A stretch of 64,000 nt of DNA from an uncultured Clostridia bacterium (GTDB lineage Bacteria; Bacillota; Clostridia; TANB77; CAG-508). A program made the position numbers and the translations under genes. Every line of letters starts with the position of its first letter. Position 1 is the stretch's first letter. This document shows positions 50,488 to 59,485 of this stretch, piece after piece. The stretch spans positions 62,001 to 126,000 of the forward strand of contig CAKPMJ010000005.1 in assembly GCA_934167965.1 (NCBI GenBank), read 5' to 3'. The notes below the pieces were generated by a model that saw nothing but the letters and a program-made list of their open reading frames with translations, had not been told where the DNA came from and searched no databases.

Positions 50488-52875
50488 TTATTTTACAACT
50501 ACATTGTATATTTTATTTTTTACATATATTTGCTTTATTATAGATTTTTCATCTAAGTTGCTAGATATTGCTGATAAGGCTTTTTCCCTAACAGTTTCCT
50601 CTTCTTCATTTAAAGCAATTTTTATAGTAGCTTTTAATTTACCGTTTACTTGAACAGGTATTTCAATTTCATCATCAATAGTTTTTGATTCGTCATATTC
50701 AGGCCATTTTTCGTAAGAAATTGTATTTGTATGTCCAAGGTGTTCCCATAATTCTTCTGTTATATGAGGAGCTATAGGGTTTAAAAGTTTAACAAATCCT
50801 TCAGCATAATCTTTTGGTAAATTATTTTCTTTATAAACGGCATTTATAAAGATCATCATTTGGCTAATTGCAGTGTTGAAGTTCATTGTTTCATAGTCAT
50901 TAGTAACCTTTTTGACTGTATAATGATATATTTTTTCTAAATTAGCATTTGGTTCATTTGAGATTTTATCAGATTCAACAAATAATCTCCAAACTCTATC
51001 TAAGAAATTTTTGCTTCCATTAATTCCATTTGCATCCCATGGTTTAGTTGCATCAATAGGACCCATAAACATTTCATAAAGTCTTAAACTGTCAGCACCA
51101 TATTCTTTAACCATATCATCTGGGTTAATAACATTTCCTTTAGATTTACTCATTTTTTCACCATTAGTACCTAAAATCATACCTTGGTGACGTAAACTAT
51201 GAAAAGGTTCTTTAACAGGAACAACATTTTTATTATATAGATAATTATTCCAAAATCTAGAATATAATAAGTGTCCAACAGCATGTTCAGGACCACCAAC
51301 ATATAAATCTACAGGAAGCCAATGTTCTAATAATTTTTTTTCAGCTAATTCTTTATCATTGTGTGGGTCGATATATCTTAGGAAATACCAACTAGAGCCA
51401 GCAGATCCAGGCATTGTACTTGTTTCTCTTTTTCCTGATTTACCATTTTTGGTAATATTTACCCAATCTGTTGCTTTTTCAAGTGGAGAGGCTCCACTCT
51501 TTGATGGTTTATAGTCTTCAAGTTCTGGTAAAACTAATGGTAATTCAGAATCTTCAAGCGCTTCAGTTTTATCTCCATAATGTATAATTGGAATAGGTTC
51601 ACCCCAATATCTTTGTCTTGCAAATATCCATTCACGAAGTTTATAATTTATTTTTTTCTTTCCTATTTTTTTATCTTCTAGCCAATCCAACATTTTATTT
51701 ATGGCGTCTTCTTTATTAAGTCCATTTATAAAATCAGAATTGATATGAAGTCCATCTCCTGTAAATGCTTCATCTTCGATATTTCCACCATCTAAAACAG
51801 GAATAATATCAATTCCAAATTTTTTGGCAAATTCATAATCTCTTTCATCATGTGCAGGAACTGCCATAATTGCACCTGTACCATAAGTTACAAGTACATA
51901 GTCAGAAATCCAGATAGGAATTTTTTTATTATTTACAGGGTTTATTGCATAGCTTCCTGTAAATACACCTGTTTTTTCTTTGTTTAATTCTGTTCTTTCT
52001 AAATCTGATTTTTTAGCACTAGCAGAAATATAATTATTAACATCTTCCATTTTGTCAGGTGTAGTTATTTTTTCTACCAATGTATGCTCAGGTGAAAGTA
52101 CACAATAAGTTGCTCCAAATAAAGTATCACATCTTGTAGTAAATACAGTAAATTTTAGATCTGTATCTGCAACTTTAAATTCAACTTCTGCACCAACAGA
52201 TTTTCCTATCCAATTTCGTTGGATTTCCTTAGTTGATTCTGGCCAATCTAAATCATTTAAACCATCTAATAAAATCTCTGCATATTTAGGGATATCTAAG
52301 ATCCATTGTTTCATATTTTTTCTTACAACAGGGAATCCACCACGTTCACTTTTCCCATCTATAACTTCATCGTTAGCTAAAACAGTTCCTAATTCTTCAC
52401 ACCAATTAACAGGCATATCAACGAGTTTGGCTAATCCGTCATTATATAGTTGTTTGAAAATCCATTGTGTCCATTTATAATAATTAGGGTCACAAGTTGA
52501 TATTTCTCTATCCCAGTCAAATGAAAGTCCTAACATTTTTAGTTGTCTTTTAAAGGTTGCAATATTATCTTTAGTGAATCCATCAGGGTGATTTCCTGTT
52601 TTTATAGCATATTGTTCAGCAGGAAGTCCAAATGAATCCCATCCCATTGGGTGTAGAACATTATATCCTTGCATTCTTTTCATTCTTGACATTATATCTG
52701 TTGCAGTATATCCTTCAGGGTGCCCCACATGTAGACCTTGTCCTGATGGATAAGGAAACATGTCTAAAGCGTAATATTTAGGTTTGCTAAAATCCCATAT
52801 ATCAGTTTTAAAGGTTTTTTCTTTTTCCCATTTGTCTTGCCATTTTTTTTCTATATTTTTAAAATCATAACTCAT
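50488..52875 (-). CDS. leuS: Leucyl-tRNA synthetase
   Basis: This 795-residue class I synthetase charges tRNA-Leu. It has the HIGH variant GLHVGHPEGYTATD, the editing-domain TTRCDTLFGATYCVLSPEH and PAHDERDYEFA, and KMSKSKGNV. ATG 52875 is preferred to the GTG at 52884, which lies within the SD (AAGGAAG). The promoter is simple, and the leader is too short for a T-box. Confidence 0.97.
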   Translation of the reverse strand: MSYDFKNIEKKWQDKWEKEKTFKTDIWDFSKPKYYALDMFPYPSGQGLHVGHPEGYTATDIMSRMKRMQGYNVLHPMGWDSFGLPAEQYAIKTGNHPDGFTKDNIATFKRQLKMLGLSFDWDREISTCDPNYYKWTQWIFKQLYNDGLAKLVDMPVNWCEELGTVLANDEVIDGKSERGGFPVVRKNMKQWILDIPKYAEILLDGLNDLDWPESTKEIQRNWIGKSVGAEVEFKVADTDLKFTVFTTRCDTLFGATYCVLSPEHTLVEKITTPDKMEDVNNYISASAKKSDLERTELNKEKTGVFTGSYAINPVNNKKIPIWISDYVLVTYGTGAIMAVPAHDERDYEFAKKFGIDIIPVLDGGNIEDEAFTGDGLHINSDFINGLNKEDAINKMLDWLEDKKIGKKKINYKLREWIFARQRYWGEPIPIIHYGDKTEALEDSELPLVLPELEDYKPSKSGASPLEKATDWVNITKNGKSGKRETSTMPGSAGSSWYFLRYIDPHNDKELAEKKLLEHWLPVDLYVGGPEHAVGHLLYSRFWNNYLYNKNVVPVKEPFHSLRHQGMILGTNGEKMSKSKGNVINPDDMVKEYGADSLRLYEMFMGPIDATKPWDANGINGSKNFLDRVWRLFVESDKISNEPNANLEKIYHYTVKKVTNDYETMNFNTAISQMMIFINAVYKENNLPKDYAEGFVKLLNPIAPHITEELWEHLGHTNTISYEKWPEYDESKTIDDEIEIPVQVNGKLKATIKIALNEEEETVREKALSAISSNLDEKSIIKQIYVKNKIYNVVVK

Positions 52876-52909
52876 ATAGTGCACTTCCTTTTTTCTTTTT
52901 ATTGATGGT

Positions 52910-52938
52910 ATTATATATCAAAATAGGCTGTAAGTCAA
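52910..52938 (-). promoter_or_regulatory. Promoter of leuS
   Basis: Minus strand TTGACT (52933-52938), 17 bases, TATAAT (52910-52915). Confidence 0.75.
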
Positions 52939-52977
52939 TAAAAATAAAGTGCTTATGTAGTAATTTTGATTGCAATT

Positions 52978-53030
52978 GTCGATTTATGTCGAACGATTTT
53001 TCTTGACATTTTTATAAATTATGCTATTAT
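52978..53030 (+). promoter_or_regulatory. Type IV secretion promoter with tandem Spo0A boxes
   Basis: TTGACA (53003-53008), 16 bases, TATTAT (53025-53030). Upstream, TGTCGAT (52978-52984) and TGTCGAA (52988-52994) lie on the same strand ten bases apart, at about -59 to -43 from the expected start. This is the arrangement at Spo0A-activated sigma-A promoters. Confidence 0.65.
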
Positions 53031-53118
53031 ATATTTGGTAATTTACTTCAGACAATTTAAATATCAAAGTTCTCTAATTTTCAAATAAAAAATTAAAAAT
53101 AAATAAAAAGGAGGTTTA

Positions 53119-53670
53119 GTGAATAATTTAAGCGTACAGGATTGGATTGGCATTGAAGAAATTTTAACTAATGGAATTATAAAATTAAAAAATAATAAAT
53201 ATATAAAAATATTAAAAATAATTCCAATAAATTTTAATTTAAAATCAAATTTAGAAAAAGAATCTATTTTATCATCTTATAAAATATTTTTAAAAACATG
53301 TAATTTTGATATCCAGATTTTAATTCAAAGTAATAAAGAAAATCTTCAAAATAATATATCAAATATAAAAAATAATTTAGAAAAAGAAAATAAAAAATAT
53401 TTAAATAATATTGCAGAAGATTATATTAATTATATAAATAAAATTAATTCATTAAAAACATCATCAACAAAAGATTTCTATATAATTATTTCAAGCCCCA
53501 AAAATATAGAAAATAATGAAGAAATAATATTTGATGAATTAAATGAAAAGTTTTTAAAAATAAAAGAATGTTTATCAAGATGCGGAAATAATGTAATAAA
53601 CTTAAATAATAAAAAAGAAATTCAAGAAGTAATTTTTTCATTTTTTAATTCAAGACTTTATTTAAAATAA
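53119..53670 (+). CDS. TraC-like N-terminal protein of split VirB4
   Basis: This 183-residue protein resembles the N-terminal part of TraC/TrsE-type conjugation ATPases: 'QDWIGIEEILTNGIIKLKNNKYIKILKIIPINF', then 'SYKIFLKTCNFDIQILIQS'. In conjugation modules this part often stands as a separate gene before the VirB4 ATPase. GTG start after AGGAGG. First gene of the Spo0A-box operon. It ends with a T-TTA-AAA heptamer right before the stop. Confidence 0.65.
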   Translation: MNNLSVQDWIGIEEILTNGIIKLKNNKYIKILKIIPINFNLKSNLEKESILSSYKIFLKTCNFDIQILIQSNKENLQNNISNIKNNLEKENKKYLNNIAEDYINYINKINSLKTSSTKDFYIIISSPKNIENNEEIIFDELNEKFLKIKECLSRCGNNVINLNNKKEIQEVIFSFFNSRLYLK

Positions 53671-53684
53671 AAAGAGGTGGTTAT

Positions 53685-55499
53685 ATCAAAAATAAAAATA
53701 ATAAAAATCAATTAGAATTTTATAGTGGAGGAATAACAGAAAAAGATTTAATTGCTCCATCATATATAAATATGCAAAATCCAAAATATGTAGAAATAGA
53801 TAATTTATATTATGCAGGATTAATAGTTGTTAATTATTATAGAGAACAAGATGACATTTTATTAAAAACATTAATTGAAACAAATATAAATATGAATATT
53901 TCAATTTTTTATGAGAAACAAGATCAGTATAAAACAATTAAAGATTTAACCTATCATATTGGAAATGTAGGTGTAGATATTCAAGGCACGAATCAAAATA
54001 GACAAGACATGGATATAGCAGTATTTGCATATAATGATGCAAAATATATAAGAAAAGAAATGCAGGTAAATAATGAAAATTTATATTTTTTATATATGTA
54101 TATTACAGTATATGCAGATTCTATAAAAGAATTAGAATATTATTTAAATAAAATTGAGGGAATTACACAAAGCAAAGGAATACAAACAAGAAGAGCTAAT
54201 TTTAGAGAAGAACAATTATTTAGGTCATGCTTACCACTAATGGAAAATAATATAGATGTAAAAAAATCAGCCAAAAGAAATATATTAACAAGTGGACTTC
54301 TTGCTACTTACCCATTTGTGTCATCTTCAATATTTGATGAAAATGGTATTTTTATAGGACAAAATATTTATAATAATTCATTGGTTTTTATTGATAGATA
54401 TGATAATAAAAAATATAAAAATGCAAATATGTGTATTTTTGGAACAAGTGGTGCAGGTAAGTCTTTTTATACGAAATTATTAATTCTAAGATATAGATTA
54501 CTTGGAATTGAACAATATGTAATAGATCCAGAGAGAGAATATACAAATATTTGCAAAGAATTAAATGGATCGGAAATTAAAATAGGACCAGCATCAAACA
54601 CCTATGTAAATATAATGGAAATTAGGAAAGAAAGTTTAGAAGATGGAGAAAATGGATATTTAGCTACTAAAATTAGCAAATTAATAGGATTTTTTAATTT
54701 AATTTTTGGAGAATTAAATGAAGAAGAAAAAGCATTATTAGAAGAAAAATTAATTGAGACATATAAATTAAAAGGAATTGATTTTAATGATAATAGTTTA
54801 TATTTAAATTCAAAAAAATTTAAATCAAGTAAAGATATGCCATTATTAGAAGATTTATATAATGTTTTAGGAAAAGATAATAGAACAAAAAAATTTGAAA
54901 TTAAATTAATACCATTTGTAAAAGGTTCGTTGAATTTTTTTAATAATTATACAAATATAGAAATTAATAATAAATTAATTGTTGCAGATGTTTATGAATT
55001 AGGAGAAGAAAATTTAAAATATGGTATGTATTTATTTACAGATTTATTTTGGGATAAAATAAAAATAAATAGAAAAATAAAAAAGGCAATTTATTTAGAT
55101 GAAATTTGGAGGTTAATTGGAGTTACATCAAATAAACAGGTAGCATCATTTATATATAAAATATTTAAAACCATTAGAAAATATGGTGGAAGTGGAGTAG
55201 CAATTACTCAAGATATATCTGATTTATTTAGTTTAGAAAATGGAACTTATGGAAAAAGTATTTTAAATAATTCTAGTATAAAAACTTTTTTCTCATTAGA
55301 AGAAGAAAATATAAGAATATTATCGGAAAATATAAATTTATCAGAAAAAGAAAAAATTGAAATAAAATCTTTAAAAAGAGGAGAGAATTTAATGATTGTT
55401 GGAGATGATCATATTTTAGTTAGAATTGAAGCATCTGATAAAGAAAAAGAAATAGTTGAAGGAGAATTAAATGTTAAAAATCCTTACGGCAACAGGTAA
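53685..55499 (+). CDS. VirB4/TrsE-type conjugation ATPase (non-ATG start)
   Basis: The 604-residue ATPase energises type IV secretion. Family resemblance begins in GGITEKDLIAPSYINMQNPKYVEIDN, upstream of the first in-frame ATG (53772). Walker A GTSGAGKS is at about 253-260, followed by the VirB4 motif YVIDPEREYTNI; Walker B is IYLDEIWRL, then GGSGVAITQDISDLF. Between the preceding stop and 53772 no ATG, GTG or TTG occurs in this frame; ATC 53685 is seven bases after GAGG. Initiation there, or a -1 frameshift from the preceding gene, is inferred. The end overlaps the next gene by 29 bases. Confidence 0.85.
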   Translation: MKNKNNKNQLEFYSGGITEKDLIAPSYINMQNPKYVEIDNLYYAGLIVVNYYREQDDILLKTLIETNINMNISIFYEKQDQYKTIKDLTYHIGNVGVDIQGTNQNRQDMDIAVFAYNDAKYIRKEMQVNNENLYFLYMYITVYADSIKELEYYLNKIEGITQSKGIQTRRANFREEQLFRSCLPLMENNIDVKKSAKRNILTSGLLATYPFVSSSIFDENGIFIGQNIYNNSLVFIDRYDNKKYKNANMCIFGTSGAGKSFYTKLLILRYRLLGIEQYVIDPEREYTNICKELNGSEIKIGPASNTYVNIMEIRKESLEDGENGYLATKISKLIGFFNLIFGELNEEEKALLEEKLIETYKLKGIDFNDNSLYLNSKKFKSSKDMPLLEDLYNVLGKDNRTKKFEIKLIPFVKGSLNFFNNYTNIEINNKLIVADVYELGEENLKYGMYLFTDLFWDKIKINRKIKKAIYLDEIWRLIGVTSNKQVASFIYKIFKTIRKYGGSGVAITQDISDLFSLENGTYGKSILNNSSIKTFFSLEEENIRILSENINLSEKEKIEIKSLKRGENLMIVGDDHILVRIEASDKEKEIVEGELNVKNPYGNR

Positions 55500-56325
55500 T
55501 GCTAAATTCAATAATAATTTAAAAAATTATAATGAATTTGAAGTTTATGAAAATGATATTCAATATAAAGAAGCAATTATTGATGTAATAGAAAAAAATA
55601 AAAATTTTGATTTTTTAATTGTCTACAATAAATTACCAGGAGAAATTACCTTTGGTGAACTAAAAAATAAAATCAAAAAAATAAATAATAAAATTAAAAT
55701 TATTTTTATTTCTGAAAATAAAAAAATTAATATTGAAGAAATTATTTTAAAAATAAAAAATAATAAATTAAATATTAAAAAAATAAATAATTATAAAATA
55801 AATATTTTTTATGGAAATAATAAAATAAATAAAAAAATAATAATTAATAATTTATTAAAAATAAATAATAAAAAAATATTAATTATTGAATTTAATAATG
55901 AAAATAAATTAATAAAAAATAAAAATAATTTAATTAATTATATAAAAAAAATAAACAAAAATATAAATTTATTTAATTTTAATTTATTTATAAAATTAAA
56001 TAAAAGCAATAATATTGAAAAAACAATAAATAATTTATTTTTACAATTATTAAATAAATATGATTTAATTATTATTAATTTAAATTATAAAAATATTTAT
56101 GAAAAATATTTTATAAAAAATTGTGAAAAAATAATATTTAATTTAGAATTAAATATTAATGAAATAAAAAATATAAATAATTTAATTAATTATTTATTAT
56201 TAAAATTTTCAATAAATAAAAATAAAATAAATATTTTAATAAATAATAAAAATAAATTAGTTAATTTAAAAATAATAAAAAATATATTTAAAAAATATAA
56301 AATAATTAAAAAATTAATTTATTAA
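55471..56325 (+). CDS. CpaE/TadZ-like protein with degenerate P-loop, extremely AT-rich
   Basis: This 284-residue protein has a receiver-like first 85 residues (KILTATGNAKFNNNLKN, then 'FDFLIVYNKLPGEITFGELK'), as in CpaE/TadZ proteins. A MinD-like region follows, but where GxGGVGKT is expected the sequence reads YGNNKINKKIIINN. From residue 90 on it consists almost only of Asn, Lys, Ile, Leu, Phe and Tyr; bases 55741-56100 contain 11 G/C in 360. The frame stays open for 284 codons in DNA where TAA should be common, so it is selected. ATG with SD AAGGAG inside virB4. Confidence 0.6.
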   Translation: MLKILTATGNAKFNNNLKNYNEFEVYENDIQYKEAIIDVIEKNKNFDFLIVYNKLPGEITFGELKNKIKKINNKIKIIFISENKKINIEEIILKIKNNKLNIKKINNYKINIFYGNNKINKKIIINNLLKINNKKILIIEFNNENKLIKNKNNLINYIKKINKNINLFNFNLFIKLNKSNNIEKTINNLFLQLLNKYDLIIINLNYKNIYEKYFIKNCEKIIFNLELNINEIKNINNLINYLLLKFSINKNKINILINNKNKLVNLKIIKNIFKKYKIIKKLIY

Positions 56326-56376
56326 ATAAATATAAAAAAATAAAATTTTATTATTTATAAAAAAGGAGAGATTATT

Positions 56377-56892
56377 ATAAATTTAGAAATAGAAAATAAT
56401 TTAAATAATAATACAGAAAAAAATTTAGAAAATAATCAAAATAAATTTTTAAATACAACTATAGGTAAAGCAATAAATAATGGAATTGATATTGGAATAA
56501 GATGTTTACTTCCTAATTATATAGAAGATGAAATTATAGATTTAAAAAATAATTTGCTTAAATACGGACTAAAAGATGGAATAACAAAAAGTGTAGAGTC
56601 CGTAATAGATACAGGCAAAAGTGCACTTGGTATTGTAACTGGAAAATTTGAAAATATATCACAAATTCAAAATGTATTAAAAAGAGGAGGAATACTAGAT
56701 TCAATATCAGAACTATTAGATAACGTATTTGAAAAAATAAGATATAATGGAAATGTTAATTATAAAATAATGGATTTAATTGAAAATGGAAAAGATGCAA
56801 TTTTAGATAGTGTAGAAATGAATATTGAAAAAACATTAGACAGAAAAATAGAAGAAATTCAGCTTAGTCAAAAATTAAATTTAGTTAGTTGA
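56377..56892 (+). CDS. Unknown helical protein of the secretion cluster (ATA/ATT start)
   Basis: The frame is open from after AAGGAGAG and encodes 171 residues, starting (I)NLEIENNLNNNTEKN and continuing through TIGKAINNGIDIGIRCLLPNY into amphipathic helices ('SVESVIDTGKSALGIVTGKFENI'). The first ordinary start codon is a TTG at 56554, in the middle of the conserved-looking part. ATA 56377 lies eight bases after GGAG (ATT 56374 is also possible), so a rare start codon is inferred. No family recognised; position suggests a secretion partner. Confidence 0.6.
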   Translation: MNLEIENNLNNNTEKNLENNQNKFLNTTIGKAINNGIDIGIRCLLPNYIEDEIIDLKNNLLKYGLKDGITKSVESVIDTGKSALGIVTGKFENISQIQNVLKRGGILDSISELLDNVFEKIRYNGNVNYKIMDLIENGKDAILDSVEMNIEKTLDRKIEEIQLSQKLNLVS

Positions 56893-56940
56893 TAAAAAAA
56901 TAAAATAATGCTATAATTCATATTATAACATTATTTTATT

Positions 56941-57030
56941 GGAGTGATATCGAAGTGGTCATAACGAGGCTGTCTCGAAAACAGTTAGCCGTTTAATAGC
57001 GGCCCGTGGGTTCGAATCCCACTCACTCCG
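56941..57030 (+). tRNA. tRNA-Ser (CGA)
   Basis: Class II cloverleaf with a long variable arm: acceptor GGAGTGA/TCACTCC, anticodon loop CTCGAAA (anticodon CGA, reads UCG), TTCGAAT T-loop, encoded CCA (57031-57033). It lies inside the secretion cluster. Confidence 0.96.
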
Positions 57031-57040
57031 CCATAATTAA

Positions 57041-57226
57041 TTATTTATTTAATTCTTTAAGTAGTTCTTCTACATCAATTCCATGAACTTCACAAGCCTC
57101 TTCTAAAGTTTCCATTTGTGAAGCAGGGCAGCTTAGACAGTGCATGCCAGCTTCTAATAATATATCAGCTTTTTCAGGTGCTTGTTTTAATAAATCTCCA
57201 ATAAGAGTTGTTTTTTCAAATTTCAT
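57041..57226 (-). CDS. DUF1858 domain protein
   Basis: This 61-residue protein, LIGDLLKQAPEKADILLEAGMHCLSCPASQ, has the characteristic GMHCLSCPAS motif with two Cys, followed by a helical end. The DUF1858 fold accompanies redox or metal proteins; function is not established. SD AAAGGAG precedes the ATG. It is transcribed against the secretion genes and, with tRNA-Ser, splits them in two. Confidence 0.88.
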   Translation of the reverse strand: MKFEKTTLIGDLLKQAPEKADILLEAGMHCLSCPASQMETLEEACEVHGIDVEELLKELNK

Positions 57227-57294
57227 AATAATTCTCCTTTCAAATTTTTTATTATTCTAACATAAAATCCATAAAAAGTAAACAGGTGGTGATA

Positions 57295-57465
57295 ATGATA
57301 GATAAATTAATTAATATTTTTTTTATCACATTTATTATTAATATTTTTATTTTAATTTATACAATATATAATTTTATTGAATTAAAAATATTAAAAAATG
57401 AGCAAGGCTCAAAATTAAAAATAAAAAATAATTTAGATAAAGGAGGACTAATAAATAAATTATAA
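57295..57465 (+). CDS. Small membrane protein upstream of virD4
   Basis: The 56-residue protein has one membrane helix (about 5-27) and a Lys/Asn-rich cytoplasmic tail. ATG with SD AGGTGGTGA. Its last codons overlap the virD4 start and contain virD4's SD (AGGAGG), so the two are translationally coupled. Family not recognised. Confidence 0.6.
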   Translation: MIDKLINIFFITFIINIFILIYTIYNFIELKILKNEQGSKLKIKNNLDKGGLINKL

Positions 57466-59137
57466 AAAAAGAATAATATTTATTTTAATTTTTGTTTTTA
57501 TTTCTGGTTATTTTATATTTACAAAATTATATCCTATTTTTATTGCAAAAGAAATAATAATTAAATATGGAATAAATCCATTTGATATATGTGAAAAAAA
57601 TAATTTATGGTATTATTTAAAAACAATATATATTATTACATTTATTTTTTCTAATATAATTATTAGTAATTTTATTTATTCAAAAATAATAAATAAAAAT
57701 AATAAAATAAAAAATAAAGAAATTATTTTAGATAATAATAAATTAAATTTAATTATAGGAGAAGATATAAAAAATAAACAAAAAATTTATTTACCAGAAT
57801 CAGGATTATTTCAAAATTTTTTAATAACAGGAACAATTGGTTCAGGAAAAACCAGTTCAGCAATGTATCCATTTACTAAACAATTATTAGAGTATAATTC
57901 TAAAAATAAAGATAAAAAAATAGGAATATTAATTTTAGATGTAAAAGGTAATTATTATAAACAAGTAAAAAAATATTGCCAAAAATATAATTTGTTAAAT
58001 GATTTAATAGTAATAGAATTAGGTGGAAAAGTAACATACAATCCTTTACATAAACCAAATTTACAGCCAAGTGTTTTAGCAAATAGATTAAGGACAATAT
58101 TAGAATTGTTTTCTGAAAATAATTCTGAAAGCTATTGGTTAGATAAAGCAGAACAGATATTAACTGAATCAATAAAATTATGTAGGTTATATAATAATGG
58201 ATATGTTACTTTTCAGGAAATTCATAAAATAGTAACAGTAAATGGTTATTACAAGGAAAAAATAAATATTTTAAAAGAATTATTTGAAAAAGGAAAATTT
58301 ACAACAAAACAAATTTATGAATTAAATACAGCATTGGATTTTTTTCAAAAAGAATTTGAAAATTTGGATCAAAGAACTTTAGCGATTTTAAAATCTGAAA
58401 TAACTTTAATCACGAATACATTTATTTCTGATTATGATGTTTTAAAAACATTCTGTGCCCCTAAAGAAAAATTAAATTTTAAAGGATTTAAAGATGTTAT
58501 AAATAAAGGAAAAATTGTTGTACTTAATATGAATATTGCTGAATATAAAAATTTATCAAAAATAATAGCAGCATATTTAAAATTAGATTTTCAAAATGAA
58601 GTAATGAGAAGTTTAGCAAAAGAGAAACAAAAAATGACAGCTTTTATTTGTGATGAATATGCAGAATATGTTACAAAAACAGATAGTGATTTTTTCTCAT
58701 TAAGTAGAGAAGCAAAATGTATAAATATTGTGAGTACACAAAGTTATTCATCTTTAAAAAATACACTTAAAGATGATACAACAGTAAAAGTAATATGCCA
58801 AAATTTAATAAATAAAATATGGTTTAGAACAGATGACATATACACAATAGATGAAGCACAAAAACAACTAGGGAAAGAAGAAAAAATTAAGACTTCGAAA
58901 AATATATCAGAGAATGCTAAAGAAACAAAATATAGTTATATAACTAAAAAATTTAATTCTAAAGATACAAGTATTTCTGAAAGTTTAAATGTGTATACAC
59001 AAAATGAATATATTTATGATACTAATTTTTTTACACAAGATTTAGAAACATTTTTTGCACTAGCTTTTTTATCAGATGGAAACAAAATAATTAAGCCAAG
59101 AAAATTAAAAATGTTTCCATATTTTAATAATGAATGA
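57455..59137 (+). CDS. VirD4/TcpA-type coupling ATPase (ATA start)
   Basis: This 560-residue coupling protein has two N-terminal membrane helices (about 7-22 and 58-75), Walker A GTIGSGKTSS (126-135), LDVKGNYYKQ, and Walker B FICDEYAEYV (about 397-406), then the SREAKCINIVSTQSY motif typical of VirD4/TraG. The first in-frame ATG (57863) lies after the Walker A, and the 136 codons before it contain no ATG, GTG or TTG. A stop at 57452 limits the frame. ATA 57455, eight bases after AGGAGG, is therefore the probable start. Coupling proteins deliver substrates to the channel. Confidence 0.85.
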   Translation: MNYKKRIIFILIFVFISGYFIFTKLYPIFIAKEIIIKYGINPFDICEKNNLWYYLKTIYIITFIFSNIIISNFIYSKIINKNNKIKNKEIILDNNKLNLIIGEDIKNKQKIYLPESGLFQNFLITGTIGSGKTSSAMYPFTKQLLEYNSKNKDKKIGILILDVKGNYYKQVKKYCQKYNLLNDLIVIELGGKVTYNPLHKPNLQPSVLANRLRTILELFSENNSESYWLDKAEQILTESIKLCRLYNNGYVTFQEIHKIVTVNGYYKEKINILKELFEKGKFTTKQIYELNTALDFFQKEFENLDQRTLAILKSEITLITNTFISDYDVLKTFCAPKEKLNFKGFKDVINKGKIVVLNMNIAEYKNLSKIIAAYLKLDFQNEVMRSLAKEKQKMTAFICDEYAEYVTKTDSDFFSLSREAKCINIVSTQSYSSLKNTLKDDTTVKVICQNLINKIWFRTDDIYTIDEAQKQLGKEEKIKTSKNISENAKETKYSYITKKFNSKDTSISESLNVYTQNEYIYDTNFFTQDLETFFALAFLSDGNKIIKPRKLKMFPYFNNE

Positions 59138-59146
59138 GGTGATATT

Positions 59147-59473
59147 ATGAAAAAGAAAAAATGGTTTTATATTATTTTTGCAATATTATTTATATTTTTA
59201 ATAATAAATATAAATATTGATGTTTATGCTGCCACACCAAAACTTATTAATAAATTGCAAAAAGCATTTGAGAATATAGAAAGCTGGCTTATAAAATTAG
59301 CGACGCCTGCAGCAGCTGTTGCTGTTGGAACTGGAGTATTTATGAAAAAATTTAGCTTTGGAGATGAAGAAAAAATGAGAATGGGAAAGAAATTAATTAA
59401 AACATCATTATTTTCTTATGCATTTATTTTGGCAATTGATTTAATATTATCAGCAATTCAGTCTTTAATATAA
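59147..59473 (+). CDS. VirB2/TrbC-like pilin
   Basis: This 108-residue protein has a signal peptide ending at about VYA-ATP (residue 28), an amphipathic stretch and two hydrophobic helices (about 50-68 and 86-107), with the Ala-rich ATPAAAVAVGTG segment. This is the size and layout of VirB2/TrbC pilins. SD GAGGTGAT precedes the ATG. It lies directly after virD4 and before the TrbL-like gene. Confidence 0.78.
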   Translation: MKKKKWFYIIFAILFIFLIININIDVYAATPKLINKLQKAFENIESWLIKLATPAAAVAVGTGVFMKKFSFGDEEKMRMGKKLIKTSLFSYAFILAIDLILSAIQSLI

Positions 59474-59485
59474 AGGAGTGGTTAA

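Noticed and set aside
52876..52977. T-box leader for leuS
   Set aside because: The promoter sits about 35 bases from the start, leaving no room for a T-box, and no specifier hairpin is seen.
57295..57500. Frameshift fusion of the 56-residue membrane protein to virD4
   Set aside because: The overlap needs a +1 shift with no obvious slippery site, while an ideal SD eight bases before ATA 57455 explains virD4 better.
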